Positions 53,179-62,746 are shown, counted from the first letter of the stretch. The stretch: DNA of 64,000 nucleotides from CAWDMN01 sp963803155 (GCA_963803155.1 CAWDMN010000011.1:60627-124626); one strand, 5' to 3'. The notes: generated by a model not told the origin, from the letters alone. Translations and numbers: made by a program.

Positions 53179-54762
53179 TCATTCGCTCAAAACTTCCAGC
53201 GCGGAAATGCAGGCATAATCGTGGATCGGCACAAAGGATAAAACAATTTTATCCTGGGCATTGGGCCGGATCTTATGAAAAACTTTATCCAACGCGATGT
53301 TTTGTCCTCCGGCCTCTTTGAAGATATCAAAATTCTTCAGCAGAACTTGGCCGTTACAGTAAACATCAAAAACCCGCATATCCTCTCCTCTTCCCGAAGG
53401 ACCGGCGGGGCCATAAAAAGTTTCGGCAAAGTGCAGGGCTATGGTATAGGATCCTTGGGCAACGGGAATCTGGTAAGTGAAATGGCCGTACCGATGTTCT
53501 TGATACAACTCCGGATCAGGGGTCCCCGTCACGGTCAAAGGGCTCGGATCCGCATGGCGGCCACCTCGACAAAATTGGTCGGGCGTCCAGATTAGGTTGT
53601 TTTTTGAAGTGAAAGCGGAATCGCGCGGGGTCATTCGATAGGGGCGCATTTTTCCCCTTTCTCCAGGGATAATTTCGATGCCATTCAAACTTGCCGTCAA
53701 TCCGGGCTTCCCGGAAAAAACCAGATGAAGGACGCCTTCCTCCGGAGCGATATCTCCGAAGATTTTGATGTCGGCGATATTGGCGCCGCCAACATCCGAA
53801 TAAACATCGAAATTGTCCGTCAAAAACTTCCCGTTGGCCATGACAAACATCTTCCGGCTTCCCTCACCCCCACCCGCATTCTTGTATGGGCCGAATTCAT
53901 TTTCAGAAAAATAGAGGCGCAGTTCATAAAGGCCAGGCTTCAAAGGAACGTCATAGAAGAATGTGCCCTGCCGCGCTGAACGGAAAATCTCAGGGTCGCG
54001 GGTTTGTTCGATGATTGCATCAGGATAATGAACCGCGGTCCCTCCCCGAAAAAACCGGTCACCGGACCATACTTCACCCAAATGATTGACGTAAGTCTGC
54101 AGAGAAGATCCCGCTAGGATTCGAGTCTCCGCCAAAGGAAAAGCAGGGATGACCAAATTGGAGCGGGAATTGTTTTTGGAGAGCGATAGCGCTGGGGAGG
54201 CGTTTCCCGTTTGTGGGTTTGATTTAAAAGGGAAAATCCATTTTCCAGTCCAAATCATTGCCATCAGAAATAAGATAATGGCAATGCCAAGGCCCACCTT
54301 TTTTGAGATTAGATTAGATGCGCGGCTAAACCTTGAGAACGGTGATGTAGATGGTTGTGCCGCGGTCTCTATTGATTTAGAGTTCTCGGCGGCGCCTGCC
54401 GATTCCGAATGAATAAAAACCGGAAGATATTGTCCGGAGGGAATGGTGATCTGAATCGGATCGTCTTTGCCCTCTGTTTCATAATATTCCTTGAGCCGCT
54501 TGCGCAAACGGTTTGCCTCCACTCGCACAATTGGATCAGCCCGCTGTTGAAAACTGGGAGGGCGGCCAAAAGCCTCAACTGCGATGTTGTACTCTTTTAC
54601 TTGCTCGGTAGATCCTTCGAAGTAATGCTTGCAAACATAAGTGAGAAAATGAATCAGACCCGGTGAGCGGACGAACTGTTTTGAACTTATTACCCTCTGC
54701 AATTCTGCTTTTTCCAGCTCATGACCGGCTGAATTGCCATGCAATGAGGTTCCCACAGCCAT
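53179..54762 (-). CDS. Membrane protein: cytosolic winged-helix-like domain plus two malectin-like domains
   Basis: 527 residues from the ATG at 54762, with GGGAG close upstream. Residues ~15-118 (LQRVISSKQFVRSPGLIHFL, YNIAVEAFGRPPSFQQRADP, IVRVEANRLRKRLKEYYETE) match the N-terminal domain found on many acidobacterial TolB-like and ToxR-type regulators. A single membrane segment (GIAIILFLMAMIWTGKWIF, ~159-177) follows. The remaining 350 residues hold two malectin-like repeats, each with an RGG entry (SGDRFFRGG; DQFCRGGRHAD), a YELRLYFSE/YTIALHFAE strand and a closing LNGIEI or ISALEV. Malectin folds bind oligosaccharides. Inference: a transmembrane one-component sugar sensor. Divergent from a TonB receptor gene. 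Confidence 0.8.
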   Translation of the reverse strand: MAVGTSLHGNSAGHELEKAELQRVISSKQFVRSPGLIHFLTYVCKHYFEGSTEQVKEYNIAVEAFGRPPSFQQRADPIVRVEANRLRKRLKEYYETEGKDDPIQITIPSGQYLPVFIHSESAGAAENSKSIETAAQPSTSPFSRFSRASNLISKKVGLGIAIILFLMAMIWTGKWIFPFKSNPQTGNASPALSLSKNNSRSNLVIPAFPLAETRILAGSSLQTYVNHLGEVWSGDRFFRGGTAVHYPDAIIEQTRDPEIFRSARQGTFFYDVPLKPGLYELRLYFSENEFGPYKNAGGGEGSRKMFVMANGKFLTDNFDVYSDVGGANIADIKIFGDIAPEEGVLHLVFSGKPGLTASLNGIEIIPGERGKMRPYRMTPRDSAFTSKNNLIWTPDQFCRGGRHADPSPLTVTGTPDPELYQEHRYGHFTYQIPVAQGSYTIALHFAETFYGPAGPSGRGEDMRVFDVYCNGQVLLKNFDIFKEAGGQNIALDKVFHKIRPNAQDKIVLSFVPIHDYACISALEVLSE

Positions 54763-55603
54763 TCTCCCTGCTCTATCTATTTATAGTATTAAACTGCAAG
54801 AGTATAACAACAATTATAATTAATACGCAACAAAACATAGAAGATCTGAATTTACCACAAGTTTAACCTGCGATTTACTTATTTTTTTACCGTTAAAACA
54901 AAAGCATGGAGCCGAGCTCCTCTGCATGACCGATCGACTCGGAGGAGATCATATAGTGCGATGAAAGCACTTAGGCGTCTCATTGGAAAAAAGCTCAAAG
55001 AAGTCTGCCGTGTTACCTTAACTTACCTGTAAAATAACCCCGTCGTTACTCCCTCTTCCAAATAAGACGAGTATTTTAGAAAATACAATAACTATGTCTT
55101 GAAGCGGATCGCCAACCGTTGCCAAGACGGCGATTAGAATTAGCCGTTCTCAAACTGAAGCTCGTCAAAAAAACAGCAGTTGAGACCTTCACATTGGTGA
55201 ATGACAGTCCGAAAAACAACGGCGAATTTCGATTAGATTGTTTGGTTATCCATCCGTGTGAATGGGAAAATGGTTGCTCTTCAAAAGCTAATCGTCGACT
55301 CGTTTGAGTACCGTTCATCTGCCCATTCAGAGCCAGGTCACACAAATGCCTCGATCCTTGGATGCGTTTTTGTAGAAAACAGTCTTGCTTTTCAGGTCTG
55401 TTTTTTGCGTTCCTCCAATTTTTTTCAAAATTGTCCATTGCATAGTGCGGCCGCGCATCGTGCATTTGGCGGTCGAGGCGATTGTGGCCCAGCTACTTTG
55501 CCGGCCTTGGGAAATCTCAACCATGACCGATGCGACTCCATTTGGGGGCTTTTTTCAAATGAGAGAAAAGATGGGTTTTTTTTCTGCTAAAAGGAGAACA
55601 GCT
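54763..55603. other. Divergent regulatory gap between the malectin protein and TonB receptor
   Basis: About 840 bases, very A+T-rich at 54770-54900. In-frame upstream extensions of the receptor exist but have no homology. This gap should contain both promoters and any operator of the sensor protein; no convincing -35/-10 pair was fixed. Confidence 0.5.
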
Positions 55604-58600
55604 ATGCGGATGAAAGCAGGATTAGAGGTAGCAGTCTTGGGTCTGTTGATGCTGGCGTTGAGTGTCGGCATCGCATTGGGTCAGGGTCAATCGGGATCAA
55701 TCAGCGGAACTGTTTATGATCAGTCAGGCTCCGTAGTTCCTAACGCACAGATCACCTTAACCCGTGAAGGGACCGGTGATATCCGGAAAGTTCAGAGCAA
55801 TTCTGAAGGATTCTTTTCGATCGTGGCTTTGCTGGCAGGTAATTACACGGTTGAAATTGAGTTTGAAGGGTTCAACAAGTGGACCGAGAAAGGGTTGTCG
55901 TTGACTAGCGGTGATAAGATCACAGTGCGCAACATTCAACTGGCGCCGAAGACAATGATGCAAACCGTCGAGGTGCAGGCCGCTGCGGCCGAAGCCATTC
56001 CGGTGGACAGCATTGAAAAGTCTGCAACGATTTCATCCAAGCAGATTCAAAACGTTTCCATTATCGGACGCAATGCCGTGGAAATGTTGAAGATTCTGCC
56101 CGGTGTCGTTGTCGATGAAACGATGGACTATCAGGTGGCCGGATTTGGCGGCGGTGGAATTGGCGGAGCTGTTCACGTGGCTGGAACCCGGAACGACACC
56201 GTTGCCATGAGCGTAGATGGCGCTAACACCATCGACCCCGGCAACAACGGTGGATCTTCGGTTACTCCCAATGTGGAAATGGTTCAGGAAGTTAAAGTGC
56301 AAACCGCAGCGATGAGTGCTGAAAACTCCCGCGGTCCGACATCGGTCAGCGCCATTTCGAAAGCGGGAACAAGCCAGTTCCATGGTGAAGGCTACCTTTA
56401 TGCCCGTAACTACAACTTGAATTCCCAGGATTGGCAAGCGAACCGATACAATTTCGCCAAGCCCCAGAGCAGTTTTTACTATCCTGGATTCAATATTGGT
56501 GGTCCTGTAATAATTCCAGGGACAAGCTTCAACAAAAAACGTGACAAACTGTTCTTTTTTGCCGGTTTTGAATGGAGCCGCCAAAATGTCGACCTTGGTA
56601 TCGACTCCAATAAATCCTGGGTTCCCACCGAAAAGATGCGCGACGGGGATTTCAGTGAATTGGCAGGCAGTGGATTGGGGTTGGGTGGTTATGACACCAA
56701 CGGCAAGCCAGGGACTGGCCAAATTAATGGAGTCCAATACTATGACGGCAATGGTGTGATCCTTAACAAGAATTTGATTGATCCCGGCGGGCTTGTCATG
56801 TTGAAGATGTATCCATTGCCGAATCGCGATGCCCGACAATCCAATGGTTATAACTACATCTCCCAGCTCATTGAGCCTCAAAACCGGAATCAACAGCTGA
56901 TCCGGATTGACTTCAGCATTTCCGACAACACCAAGCTGTACAGCCGATTCAACCATGAGGGTGAATCCGAGGTCTGGCCGTATTGTCTCTGGTGGAACAA
57001 CGGTAATCAGGTTCCCTCTCCGACTCCGGTCACAGGCACACTTCGCTCCTATTCCTCCTCCAACAATTTAGTGACTGTATTGAACCCGACAACGACCAAT
57101 GAGGTCCTGTTTGCGGCGACATATTACCAACTTCCCTTTGGTTATCAGGATCCTACCGCCATGTCGCGTTCTGGCTTGGGTTATCCTTACCAAGGCATGT
57201 TTAAGAGTTCTGGTGATGTCATTCCCAATATTACAGACTGGAGTGGCGGGGTTGGCACGATGTACCAACCGGGTGGACTTCCTCACGATGCCCATAAGTG
57301 GACCATTTCAGCCGACGACAACTTCAGCAAAGTCCTCAGCACACACTCCCTGAAGGCTGGTTACCACTTTGAATTTATTTCCAACGTTGAACCTCCGACC
57401 AATCCAAACATGGGAACTTTGACTCCCACCAACTGGGGTGGCTACTCAACGGGTAATGCCTGGGCCGATTTATTGGTGGGATACATTGGGGCTTATAATG
57501 AAACCTCCAAAAACAACTACAACTCGGTCCGTGTCATGGAATCCTCCTTCTACCTCCAGGACAGTTGGAAAGCGACTCGCCGGCTGACTCTGGAGTTGGG
57601 GGCTCGCTTTTACCATCTGGGGCAAGCGTACAGCCGGGAGGGTTATGTTGCCGCCTGGGATCCAACCAAATACAACCCGAATGCACCGGCGACTGATTTC
57701 ACTGGAATTATGGCAAACTACCGCGATCCCAGCGTCTCCAATTCCATCTGGAAGACCAAACCGCTGCGGGTTTCTCCCCGGATCGGTTTTGCCTATGATG
57801 TGACTGGCAAAGGGACCACCGTCGTCCGTGGTGGTTTCGGCATGTTTATTTACCGTGACCAGTTCAATGCAGCGTCCGGGGCCAGCGCCAATCCACCGCA
57901 ACTCCTTAACTCCTCCATTGGTTGGGGAGCGGGTTCGTTGAAAGGCATCGACGCCATCGATCCGACCAAAAATCTTCCCAGAAGCGGTTTATCCGTGTTG
58001 GATCAGTTTGATGAACGCGCATCGACGACTTACAACTGGAATTTCACCATCTCAAGGCGGCTTCCCAAGAGCATTATCATGGAAGCCTCCTATGTAGGTA
58101 GCCGTAGTGTGAACCAGATTACCCCAAGGTACACACTCAATCAAAACAGGGTTCCCGAGGGGGCTGAATTTGGCTTCCCCTTAGGTACCACTGATGATGC
58201 TTACCGCCCAATCTCCCAGTATCTGCGGATTGCGACTGCATCTCACCTGCTCTCCCAGAATTATCATTCAGCCCAGTTTACTTTCAACCGCCAGGTGGGC
58301 CGGTTTAACTTCTCCCTTGCCTATACCTTCTCGAAGGCTTTAGGTGTGGGTGGCGATTACTATTCCGGTGGTGGTGGTGATATCGATCAGTTCCATTGGA
58401 ACGAACGCAGCTATGGGATTTTGCCTTTTGACAGAACCCATGTAGTTAGCCTTGCGTATGTTTATACCCTGCCTGATTTCACCAAGAACAAGTTCGCCGG
58501 TGGCCTGATCAACGGCTGGCAGTTCTCCGGGATCAGCCAGATGCAAAGTGGTGCCCCAATCCTGTGGGGTGGGGGGAGTCCCTTCGCAATTCAATTCGCT

Positions 58601-59128
58601 GGAAAAATGAAACAGGGCCATGCTTTCCTTGCGGACGGTTCAGTTGACCCCAACTCCAACGACATCTCTGCACGTAACGTCACAGGGACTGTAGATGGCC
58701 TCGCCCGGCTCTGGCTGACCTGCGATCCTCGTACTAACCTGGGTTCGAATGGAGATTTCAAACAATATTTCAACCCGACCTGTTTTGAAGCTCCATTGCC
58801 GGGAGTGAACGGGACCTACCAGCTGCCTTACATGCATGGTCCGGGATTCCAGAACCATGACCTGTCTGTTTTCAAGAATTTCAAGGTCAGCAAGGATGGA
58901 ACCCGGATGATCCAGGTTCGTGCGGCCGGTTATAACTTCCTTAACCACCCGAACGTATTCTTCTCAGGTGGTGATCAAAACCTGCACATTAACTTCGGGA
59001 ATGGATCCACAACGGGCAGCAACGCCGGTCCCGATGGAGTTCGGAATGATTCCAACCCGCTGGTTGGGTGGACCACCGAAAAGCGTGGGAAAAGAATCAT
59101 TCAATTTGCCCTCAAGTTTATTTTCTAA
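55604..59128 (+). CDS. TonB-dependent receptor, Oar-like, copy 2
   Basis: 1174 residues from the ATG at 55604, with AAGGAG seven bases upstream; more upstream starts give a long non-signal leader. A signal peptide (LEVAVLGLLMLALSVGIALG) is followed by a carboxypeptidase-regulatory domain (SGSISGTVYDQSGSVVPNAQ), a plug (QIQNVSIIGRNAVEMLKILP, GVVVDE) and a long barrel that ends in ALKFIF with a terminal Phe. Compared with the receptor at 4.8-8.4 kb, the plug and barrel sequences are clearly different, so the ligands likely differ. It is adjacent to and divergent from the malectin-domain sensor, which may control it. Confidence 0.88.
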   Translation: MRMKAGLEVAVLGLLMLALSVGIALGQGQSGSISGTVYDQSGSVVPNAQITLTREGTGDIRKVQSNSEGFFSIVALLAGNYTVEIEFEGFNKWTEKGLSLTSGDKITVRNIQLAPKTMMQTVEVQAAAAEAIPVDSIEKSATISSKQIQNVSIIGRNAVEMLKILPGVVVDETMDYQVAGFGGGGIGGAVHVAGTRNDTVAMSVDGANTIDPGNNGGSSVTPNVEMVQEVKVQTAAMSAENSRGPTSVSAISKAGTSQFHGEGYLYARNYNLNSQDWQANRYNFAKPQSSFYYPGFNIGGPVIIPGTSFNKKRDKLFFFAGFEWSRQNVDLGIDSNKSWVPTEKMRDGDFSELAGSGLGLGGYDTNGKPGTGQINGVQYYDGNGVILNKNLIDPGGLVMLKMYPLPNRDARQSNGYNYISQLIEPQNRNQQLIRIDFSISDNTKLYSRFNHEGESEVWPYCLWWNNGNQVPSPTPVTGTLRSYSSSNNLVTVLNPTTTNEVLFAATYYQLPFGYQDPTAMSRSGLGYPYQGMFKSSGDVIPNITDWSGGVGTMYQPGGLPHDAHKWTISADDNFSKVLSTHSLKAGYHFEFISNVEPPTNPNMGTLTPTNWGGYSTGNAWADLLVGYIGAYNETSKNNYNSVRVMESSFYLQDSWKATRRLTLELGARFYHLGQAYSREGYVAAWDPTKYNPNAPATDFTGIMANYRDPSVSNSIWKTKPLRVSPRIGFAYDVTGKGTTVVRGGFGMFIYRDQFNAASGASANPPQLLNSSIGWGAGSLKGIDAIDPTKNLPRSGLSVLDQFDERASTTYNWNFTISRRLPKSIIMEASYVGSRSVNQITPRYTLNQNRVPEGAEFGFPLGTTDDAYRPISQYLRIATASHLLSQNYHSAQFTFNRQVGRFNFSLAYTFSKALGVGGDYYSGGGGDIDQFHWNERSYGILPFDRTHVVSLAYVYTLPDFTKNKFAGGLINGWQFSGISQMQSGAPILWGGGSPFAIQFAGKMKQGHAFLADGSVDPNSNDISARNVTGTVDGLARLWLTCDPRTNLGSNGDFKQYFNPTCFEAPLPGVNGTYQLPYMHGPGFQNHDLSVFKNFKVSKDGTRMIQVRAAGYNFLNHPNVFFSGGDQNLHINFGNGSTTGSNAGPDGVRNDSNPLVGWTTEKRGKRIIQFALKFIF

Positions 59129-59143
59129 CCTGATGGCTTAACT

Positions 59144-59213
59144 TGTCCTGGCAGGGATTAGCACTGCCAGGACACTTGATCAGGGGTGGCGAGTCCCGCC
59201 ACCCCTTTTTTTT
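59144..59213 (+). terminator. Double hairpin terminator after the TonB receptor
   Basis: First stem TGTCCTGGCAG (59144-59154) with CTGCCAGGACA (59164-59174). Second stem GGGGTGGCG (59183-59191) with CGCCACCCC (59197-59205), directly followed by eight T (59206-59213). The second is a textbook intrinsic terminator. Confidence 0.88.
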
Positions 59214-59425
59214 GGTGCGTGAATAGGGAAGAACCCCAAATTGTTTGAGCCCGAACCAAAGAAGAAAAAATGCCACTGAGGCACTGAGACACGGAGAGAA
59301 TTGTGGCCGCCATTCTGGTATGCGCGGCTCCCTAGAAAATCACTGTAAGTTGTTGATATAACACGAGGGTGCCACGGGCAAAAAACAGCATGGTTTACCA
59401 GAGTTTTTGCCCGTGCCTTGTAGCT

Positions 59426-59480
59426 ATTTTCATCCTCTTGTTGTGCCAGCCACGCTGGCATGAGTAGCTCCTCAGAAAAT
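59426..59480. repeat. ATTTTC-GAAAAT palindromic repeat, copy 5 (best conserved)
   Basis: ATTTTCATCCTCTTGTTGTG, then CCAGCCACGCTGGCATGAGT and AGCTCCTCAGAAAAT. The ends and centre are both complementary. A partial copy 4 is at 59300-59340. Confidence 0.7.
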
Positions 59481-59592
59481 CCCCCTTAAAAAGGGGGTGG
59501 CGTCCGCTGCGGCGGACGCCGGGGGATGTGAAGTCCTCCGGAGAGACATCCCCCTGGCGCTGACGCGTCATCCCCCTTCAAAGGGGGAATAG

Positions 59593-59646
59593 ATTTTCAT
59601 CATCTTGTTGTGCCCGCGCGCTGGCATGGGTGACCCCTACGAAAAT
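59593..59646. repeat. ATTTTC-GAAAAT palindromic repeat, copy 6
   Basis: ATTTTCATCATCTTGTTGTG, then CCCGCGCGCTGGCATGGGTG and ACCCCTACGAAAAT. The preceding CAAAGGGGGAATAG also precedes copy 1, so the family unit may be longer than the hairpin. Confidence 0.65.
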
Positions 59647-60034
59647 ACTTTTCGAATTGGCTGTGATTGGAGGGCGGAGGTCCCCCGACGCCCTGGCTTG
59701 GCAGGCTCTTCTTTGGGCTCGCGGGGAGGCGGCATTCACGCACCGGCAGATTCTGTTTCCACTTGTGTCAAATAGTGACTACTCAGTACAGATTTCAAGT
59801 ATTATAAAACCGTGCAACTATAGGAATGATCTTTGACTACTCCCTGTCGCATATCGGAGCGATCATTTTCAACAGGTTTACGCGATCATTGTTAAGGAGT
59901 TGAGGGCGTATTTGGTTTTGAATTCGGGTAACTGCTCAGGATTCCACCGTCATGCAAGATACAAGGATAATCATCCTCAGCTCCGGCACCAACAAGCATT
60001 CCCGCCAAGCAGGCGTCCTGCCCGAAGATGATCA

Positions 60035-60076
60035 GGGTTGCGGAAATCCGCCGTCCATGGCGGATTTCCGCAACCC
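60035..60076 (+). terminator. Perfect 18-bp hairpin with T-run
   Basis: GGGTTGCGGAAATCCGCC (60035-60052) pairs exactly with 60059-60076, loop GTCCAT, then TTTTT. It looks like a very strong terminator or leader attenuator about 200 bases before VWFA copy 2. Confidence 0.65.
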
Positions 60077-60100
60077 TTTTTCCTGGTTTGGTTCGTTTAC

Positions 60101-60143
60101 CCAGGGTTAGAAAAGTGGCCTCGTGCCACTTTTCTGACCCTGG
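60101..60143. repeat. Second long hairpin of the same leader
   Basis: CCAGGGTTAGAAAAGTGGC (60101-60119) pairs with 60125-60143 (one mismatch) around CTCGT. It stands 25 bases after the previous hairpin. Confidence 0.65.
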
Positions 60144-60280
60144 GCTATTCATCTTTAACCCCTTCGGGGTATTTTTTGGAAGCGCGCACTTCGTATGCGC
60201 GCCTATTTTTGAATCGGCCCAGTTTGGGTCCGGAGCAGTGGCAATTCATCGATATCATCCCTCTTGGAGGAGAACCCGTC

Positions 60281-62293
60281 ATGAGGTTTCACTTAAATTC
60301 AATATTTTGCCAATCAATTTTCGCTGTCCTATTGATGGCGTTTGTCACCATTGATCCCGGTTTGACGCAGACCGCTGACAAGAGTGCCAGGGATGAGCGT
60401 ACAAAGATCTTGCGGGTGGAAACACAGTTGGAGGTGACCGACATCCTGCTGGATCTGGTGGCGCGCGACAAGGGCGGGAAGATGTTGCGCGATTTGAAGG
60501 AGAGTGAGATTGAAGTTTATGAGGATGGGGTGATACAGAAAATCAACGCGTTTACCCTGGTGGAGAAGAGCGATTGGAAACAGGTGGCTCCCACTGCTCC
60601 GGCAAAGACCGGGGCTCCAGCGCCAGCCCAGCTCGACCCGATCCGGCAGATCAATCTGGTGACACTGGTTTTTGAAAACATGGATGTGCAGGGGCGGAAA
60701 CTGGCGCAAGAGGGAGCCATGCAATTCTTAAAATCCGAGTTGCGCAGCAATGTTTTTGTGGCGGTTTATGTAATTGACCAGCGCTTGATGATCCTGCAGC
60801 CTTTTACCAACGATAAGGGAAGGCTCCGAGTGGCCATTGATAAAGCCACCAGCCGCGCTTATTCCCAGTTTGCCGCGGACTCGGCGGCGATCAGCTCCGC
60901 GCTGCAGGCCAACGCGGCCGCAAATCAGTCCGCTGGGGATTCCACTACGGGTTCATTGGGTCGAGGGAATACAGATACCAACAATGTTGGGAGCAGTTAT
61001 ATTGCGGCACGCCTGGCGGAAGCAGAATCCAATAGCCTGAGTTTTTCGGATAATATGTCGCGGGAACACCAGTCCCGCTCCTCGGTTTTTTCGATGCTTT
61101 CCCTGGCCCGGAGCCAGAGGACCCTTGCCGGACGGAAGACGATCCTCTATTTTTCGCAGGGATTGGCGATGACGAACAACATGAAGGATATTCTGAAAAC
61201 CGTTATCAGCGAAGCCAACCGGGCCAACGTGAGCGTTTATGCCATTGATACCCGAGGATTAATCACGACCGATCAAAATGTCTCTTCCCGGTCAATGCTG
61301 GGGAGCGCCGCGGCCCAGACCCGGGCGCAAACCCAGCGGTCCGGGGGCGCTGTCAGTTACCAGGACATGATGGCGGGTGAACTTGGTGAATCCAGCATTT
61401 ACGCCAATTACCAGGAAACCATGGCTGCCCTGTCGGAGCAGACCGGAGGGAAATTGATTGCCAATTCCAACGATCTTGGATTGAGCATGAACCAGGTCAG
61501 TGAAGACATCCGGACTTACTATGAATTGGCGTATTCTTCCGAGAATCCCAAACTGGACGGGAAATTCCGGGAAATTTCCGTAAAGGTTTTACGCAAGGGA
61601 GTCACGGTGCAAAGCCGCAGCGGTTACTTTGCCGTTCCCCGCACCGAGGGCTCCTCCCTCTTAACCTCCTTTGAGATGCCGCTGCTGGGCGCCCTGGCGT
61701 CAACGCCGGTTCCCCATGACTTTGAACACCGGGCCCGGATCCTGCGCTTTGCCCAAACGGCGGAGGCGGCGCAGGGTTCCCTTCTTCTGGAAATCCCGCT
61801 TTCCCAAATGACTTTCAAGCCGGTGGCGGACAGCAAGTTCCAGGCCCGGTTCTCCCTGCTGGCGCTGCTGAAAACACCCGATGGGCGGATCATTCAGAAA
61901 TATAGCCAGGATTATGATTATCAGGGGGAAATGGCCAAATTGGAGTCCACCAAAAAAAACAACCTGCTCTTTATACGCCATTTCCTTCTGCCGCCCGGGC
62001 GCTACCAGCTGGAAACAGTCCTCCGGGATGTCGACGCGGGCAAGTTCAGTGTCCGCAAGTCTGTTTTTGCGATTCCCACGCTGCGGCCCGGAGTGACGAT
62101 GAGCAGTCTCTCGGTGATCCAACGGATAGTAAAGGTGGCCAAGGCGGACATGCAAGAGGATGATCCCTTCCGTTTGGGTGACTCCCAGCTCTTCCCCTCC
62201 ATGGGAAGCCCCATTGGGCTTGCGCCGAAGAGTTCCCTCCTCTTTTATTTTGTGGCCTACCCGGACAAAAGCCGGCCGAAAAGACCCAGTTGA
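60281..62293 (+). CDS. VWFA-related protein, acidobacterial type, copy 2, frameshifted near C-terminus
   Basis: 670 residues from the ATG at 60281 with TTGGAGGAG upstream, in a frame that is open much further 5' without homology. A signal-like leader (IFCQSIFAVLLMAFVTIDPG) precedes TDILLDLVARDKGGKMLRDL and EIEVYEDGVIQKINAF, as in copy 1. The central GRKTILYFSQGLAM and LIANSNDLGLSMNQVSEDIR match the family. The A-domain metal site is again lacking (LVTLVFENM). The protein stops at TGA 62291-62293 right after FYFVAYPDKSRPKR, where copy 1 continues; the missing ~66 residues are present in another frame (next entry). A one-base deletion in an AAAA run is likely. Confidence 0.8.
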   Translation: MRFHLNSIFCQSIFAVLLMAFVTIDPGLTQTADKSARDERTKILRVETQLEVTDILLDLVARDKGGKMLRDLKESEIEVYEDGVIQKINAFTLVEKSDWKQVAPTAPAKTGAPAPAQLDPIRQINLVTLVFENMDVQGRKLAQEGAMQFLKSELRSNVFVAVYVIDQRLMILQPFTNDKGRLRVAIDKATSRAYSQFAADSAAISSALQANAAANQSAGDSTTGSLGRGNTDTNNVGSSYIAARLAEAESNSLSFSDNMSREHQSRSSVFSMLSLARSQRTLAGRKTILYFSQGLAMTNNMKDILKTVISEANRANVSVYAIDTRGLITTDQNVSSRSMLGSAAAQTRAQTQRSGGAVSYQDMMAGELGESSIYANYQETMAALSEQTGGKLIANSNDLGLSMNQVSEDIRTYYELAYSSENPKLDGKFREISVKVLRKGVTVQSRSGYFAVPRTEGSSLLTSFEMPLLGALASTPVPHDFEHRARILRFAQTAEAAQGSLLLEIPLSQMTFKPVADSKFQARFSLLALLKTPDGRIIQKYSQDYDYQGEMAKLESTKKNNLLFIRHFLLPPGRYQLETVLRDVDAGKFSVRKSVFAIPTLRPGVTMSSLSVIQRIVKVAKADMQEDDPFRLGDSQLFPSMGSPIGLAPKSSLLFYFVAYPDKSRPKRPS

Positions 62294-62490
62294 TCCTCCA
62301 GTTCCTCCAGAATGGGCTGGCGGTTTCGCAGGCCCAGATTGATTTGCCAGCCCCCGACCCGCAGGGACGGATTCCTTATCTGGCCACGGTTCCCGCTGAT
62401 TCCCTGGCGCCAGGGGAGTATGAAGTCCGCGCCATCATAGCGCAGGGGAATTCGGCGGTAGAAGAGCATACTTTTTTAAATTTGATGTAA
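62272..62490 (+). pseudogene. Out-of-frame C-terminal end of VWFA copy 2
   Basis: In the frame shifted relative to the upstream gene, translation gives QLILQFLQNGLAVSQAQIDL, then PAPDPQGRIPYLATVPADSL and EYEVRAIIAQGNSAVEEHTF up to the stop at 62488-62490. This aligns with the end of VWFA copy 1 (LKLQVIQGGISLGEIPAELP... EFKAKVTQGNTTAETKTAVN). It has no separate ribosome-binding site. It is the detached tail of the preceding gene, through mutation, sequencing error, or less likely recoding. Confidence 0.75.
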
Positions 62491-62746
62491 CATGGATGAG
62501 TCGCAGTTGCCAGGCTTGCACACGCGGTAGAGGGATCATTGCTTTTTGCATCCACGCCATGGGCAGCGGCAGCTACGGTGAGCGTTTTTGGAGCGAGCCG
62601 TGGGCTTTGATCCATGAGGCCAACCTCCATGCCTTTCACCAAGGGCTGACTCAGCATGGCTTTTAGACAGGAGGGTTGAGTAGTTACTATTTGATACAAT
62701 AACCCGGCGCAATGGCTGTGCGGTTCCGGCAATAGGATGGATTAAA

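Larger units (their letters stand above)
59214..60280. other. Repeat-rich gap before VWFA copy 2
   Basis: About 1.07 kb. Features in order: a CACTGAGGCACTGAGACACG stretch (related to one at ~16620-16652), a partial and two full ATTTTC repeats, a run of CCCCCTT/AAGGGGG hairpins (59481-59590), and two strong tandem hairpins at 60035-60143. No gene was recognised. Confidence 0.5.

Noticed and set aside
56033..56956. Minus-strand frame of 307 residues inside the second TonB receptor
   Set aside because: Antisense to the receptor's conserved plug and barrel; no start signal or known family.
62272..62300. Considered programmed ribosomal frameshifting in VWFA copy 2
   Set aside because: No canonical slippery heptamer in the right frame and no clear downstream structure; paralog copy 1 needs no shift. 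A one-base deletion or sequencing error is simpler.
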